Source of the DNA: Oscillospiraceae bacterium
GTDB taxonomy: Bacteria > Bacillota_A > Clostridia > Monoglobales > WRBX01
Length of the DNA: 13,880 bases
Direction of reading: 5' to 3'
Assembly (NCBI GenBank): GCA_009784335.1
Contig: WRBX01000006.1
Span: 1-13,880 of the forward strand
Shown: one piece after another, positions 12,883 through 13,880 of the stretch
Layout: the number at the start of each line of letters is the position of its first letter
Numbering within the stretch: position 1 is the first letter of the stretch
The notes under the pieces: generated by a model
Databases searched by the model: none
Seen by the model: the letters and a program-made list of their open reading frames with translations, nothing else
Told to the model about the DNA's origin: nothing
Position numbers and translations under genes: made by a program

Positions 12883-12917
12883 GTAGGGGCGAACCGCGTT
12901 CGCCCGCACTTCGAAGG
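12883..12917 (+). repeat. GTAGGGG palindromic element, copy O
   Basis: GTAGGGG, stem GGGCGAAC / GTTCGCCC around CGC, tail CGCACTTCGAAGG. It ends 27 bases before the DUF4160 gene. Its core resembles copy I in the rpsB leader. Confidence 0.88.
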
Positions 12918-12944
12918 ATAATCTAAAAAAAAGGAGAATCAAAA

Positions 12945-13199
12945 ATGCCAACAGTTTCAAAATTCTATGGAATAACAATCAAAATCTATTTCCAGCAGAG
13001 CGAACATAATCCGCCGCATTTTCACTGCATATATGGCGATAAAGTTGGTGTAATTGATATGCAAACTCATGTAATGTTGGAAGGCGACCTACCAAAGAAA
13101 GCATTAGCGCTAGTGCAAGAATGGGCAGGAAAACACAAAGAAGAGCTCATCAAAATATGGAATACGCAAGAGTTCATCGAACTTCCGCCATTAGAGTAG
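12945..13199 (+). CDS. DUF4160 protein
   Basis: 84 residues. Starts M-P-T-V-S-K-F-Y-G-I-T-I-K-I-Y-F, followed by the family motif E-H-N-P-P-H-F-H (20-27), then a helical C-terminus (A-L-A-L-V-Q-E-W-A) and E-L-P-P-L-E. The three His residues could bind metal or be catalytic; the activity is not known to me. DUF4160 genes commonly sit next to DUF2442 genes, as here, and the pair has been proposed as toxin-antitoxin-like. SD AAAAGGAGAATC precedes the start. The next gene follows after 8 bases. Confidence 0.88.
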   Translation: MPTVSKFYGITIKIYFQQSEHNPPHFHCIYGDKVGVIDMQTHVMLEGDLPKKALALVQEWAGKHKEELIKIWNTQEFIELPPLE

Positions 13200-13207
13200 G
13201 TGATAAT

Positions 13208-13456
13208 ATGTTTAGAAAAGTAGAGCAGATTAAGCCGCTTGAGAATTATGAGTTGATAGCAAAGTTTCAGAGCGGCGAGGAAAAAAAATATGATATGAAG
13301 CCTTTGTTGGAAAAACAATCAGTATTTGTAGATTTAAGATTGATTAAAGGGCTGTTTGATTGTGTAAAAGTCGATACCGGCGGCTATGGCATTAGTTGGA
13401 ATGACGAAATCGATTTATCGGCTAATGAATTGTGGAATAATGGAATGGAAATTTGA
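13208..13456 (+). CDS. DUF2442 protein, first copy
   Basis: 82 residues. The pattern is V-E-Q-I-K-P-L-E-N-Y-E-L-I-A-K-F-Q-S-G-E-E-K-K-Y-D-M, then a helix, and G-Y-G-I-S-W-N-D-E-I-D-L-S-A-N-E-L-W-N-N-G. It is the usual partner of DUF4160. The start at 13208 is chosen because it is preceded by TAGGTGAT and lies 8 bases after the DUF4160 stop; an earlier in-frame ATG would overlap DUF4160 by 79 bases. The TGA at 13454-13456 is followed by 20 further sense codons in the same frame, ending in TAG directly before the next ATG, so the gene may have been shortened by a nonsense change. Confidence 0.83.
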   Translation: MFRKVEQIKPLENYELIAKFQSGEEKKYDMKPLLEKQSVFVDLRLIKGLFDCVKVDTGGYGISWNDEIDLSANELWNNGMEI

Positions 13457-13519
13457 AAAGCGCTGTGGGATGTAATGCAAACAAGCGGCGATTATTTCAA
13501 AATTAAGGGGTTGGAGTAG
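13457..13519 (+). pseudogene. possible lost C-terminal extension of the first DUF2442 gene
   Basis: In the same frame after the TGA there are 20 codons of protein-like composition (K-A-L-W-D-V-M-Q-T-S-G-D-Y-F) ending in TAG at 13517-13519, which abuts the ATG of the next gene. GGGGTTGGAG inside it may serve as the next gene's SD. It may instead be plain spacer. Confidence 0.4.
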
Positions 13520-13762
13520 ATGGAATATCCAAAGCTCACCAAAGTCACTCCTCGTCAAGATTACGAGCTTGAGCTGGAATTTGATAATGGCGAAAAGCGT
13601 TTGTTTGATTTCGCATATAATTTAAATCATCCATTTTATGCGCAATTAAAAGATATTAAATATTTCTGCAAAGTGCAAGTGGTCGATGGCGAGATTTTAT
13701 GGGCAAGCGGGCAAGATTTTTGCCCACACACATTATATCAAAAAAGCATGCAGCATGCTTAA
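13520..13762 (+). CDS. DUF2442 protein, second copy
   Basis: 80 residues. P-K-L-T-K-V-T-P-R-Q-D-Y-E-L-E-L-E-F-D-N-G-E-K-R-L-F-D-F matches the DUF2442 N-terminal half, followed by F-Y-A-Q-L-K-D and V-V-D-G-E-I-L-W-A-S-G-Q-D-F-C-P-H-T-L-Y. Diverged from the first copy, so either an old duplication or a separately acquired variant. The 3' end contains AAGCATGC-A-GCATGCTT (13744-13760), which encodes K-S-M-Q-H-A. Likely transcribed with the two genes before it. Confidence 0.85.
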   Translation: MEYPKLTKVTPRQDYELELEFDNGEKRLFDFAYNLNHPFYAQLKDIKYFCKVQVVDGEILWASGQDFCPHTLYQKSMQHA

Positions 13763-13788
13763 ACAAAAATCCTTAGGGGGAGAATAAA

Positions 13789-13880
13789 ATGGAAAACAAT
13801 AATAATGAAGAAAAGCTGGCAAAAACAATTCAAAAACTAATTAAGTTTGATCACGAAGCCGAAGTGTATAACAGTTGTGA
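13789..13880 (+). CDS. start of a hypothetical gene, cut by the window end
   Basis: Thirty complete codons are visible: M-E-N-N-N-N-E-E-K-L-A-K-T-I-Q-K-L-I-K-F-D and onward, a charged, probably helical N-terminus without signal peptide. GGGGGAGAATAAA supplies a strong SD. It follows the second DUF2442 gene by 26 bases and may belong to the same operon. Function not recognisable. Confidence 0.65.
   Translation, partial: MENNNNEEKLAKTIQKLIKFDHEAEVYNSC

Noticed and set aside
12746..12917. Regularly repeated palindromes suggesting a CRISPR array.
   Set aside because: Spacings are uneven, orientation varies, the palindrome cores differ while the flanks are conserved, and no unique equal-length spacers or cas genes are present.
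13744..13760. Palindrome AAGCATGC-A-GCATGCTT as a terminator or protein-binding site.
   Set aside because: It lies inside the end of a coding region, a one-base centre is a poor hairpin loop, and no U-run follows on the coding strand. It may be chance.
1..13880. tRNA, rRNA or known riboswitch genes.
   Set aside because: No cloverleaf-like segments, rRNA core sequences or familiar riboswitch motifs were recognised by eye; short or divergent ones could be missed.

Overview
The window looks like a chromosomal segment of a spore-forming, low-to-medium GC Firmicute of the Clostridia type. The case rests on purine-rich Shine-Dalgarno (SD) sites, TTGACA-17-TATAAT promoters, a YtaF-type sporulation membrane protein, a PadR/DUF1700/DUF4097 operon and a clostridial-looking type I toxin locus. 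Genus cannot be read from the sequence. Housekeeping genes (lepA, rpsB, tsf) are interleaved with AT-rich accessory genes and a dense load of short palindromic repeats.

Layout. 1-1000: repeats and a ferritin-like protein (minus strand). 1005-1745: a two-helix membrane protein (minus). 1800-2000: palindromic repeats. 2028-3953: lepA (minus), carrying an in-frame insertion made of two repeat elements; a hairpin separates its SD from its start codon. 3965-4042: back-to-back overlapping promoters for lepA and a small unknown gene. 4532-5176: ytaF (minus). 5228-5431: two kinds of inverted repeat. 5487-7871: a promoter, three unknown AT-rich genes (the first two related to each other) and a terminator. 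7892-9702: padR-DUF1700-DUF4097, joined by ATGA overlaps. 9703-10034: a type I toxin-antitoxin locus with a 37-residue membrane peptide (minus) and a convergent roughly 90-nt RNA (plus). 10068-12733: rpsB with a long repeat-containing leader, then hicA-hicB inserted before tsf, then a small unknown gene. 12746-12917: four palindromic repeats. 12945-13880: a DUF4160/DUF2442/DUF2442 cassette and the start of another gene.

The unifying signal is a family of about 15 short palindromes. Each starts GTAGGGG, has a stem whose sequence differs from copy to copy while remaining complementary, and often ends in ACTTCGAAGAAATTGCATTC. They resemble REP/REPIN elements, including a GTAG foot. They sit in intergenic DNA, inside the lepA reading frame, in the rpsB leader, and across the rpsB stop codon. 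The other striking points are three toxin-antitoxin or TA-like loci (type I, HicAB, DUF4160/DUF2442), and an 11-nt perfect complementarity between the 5' leader and 3' end of the type I toxin mRNA.
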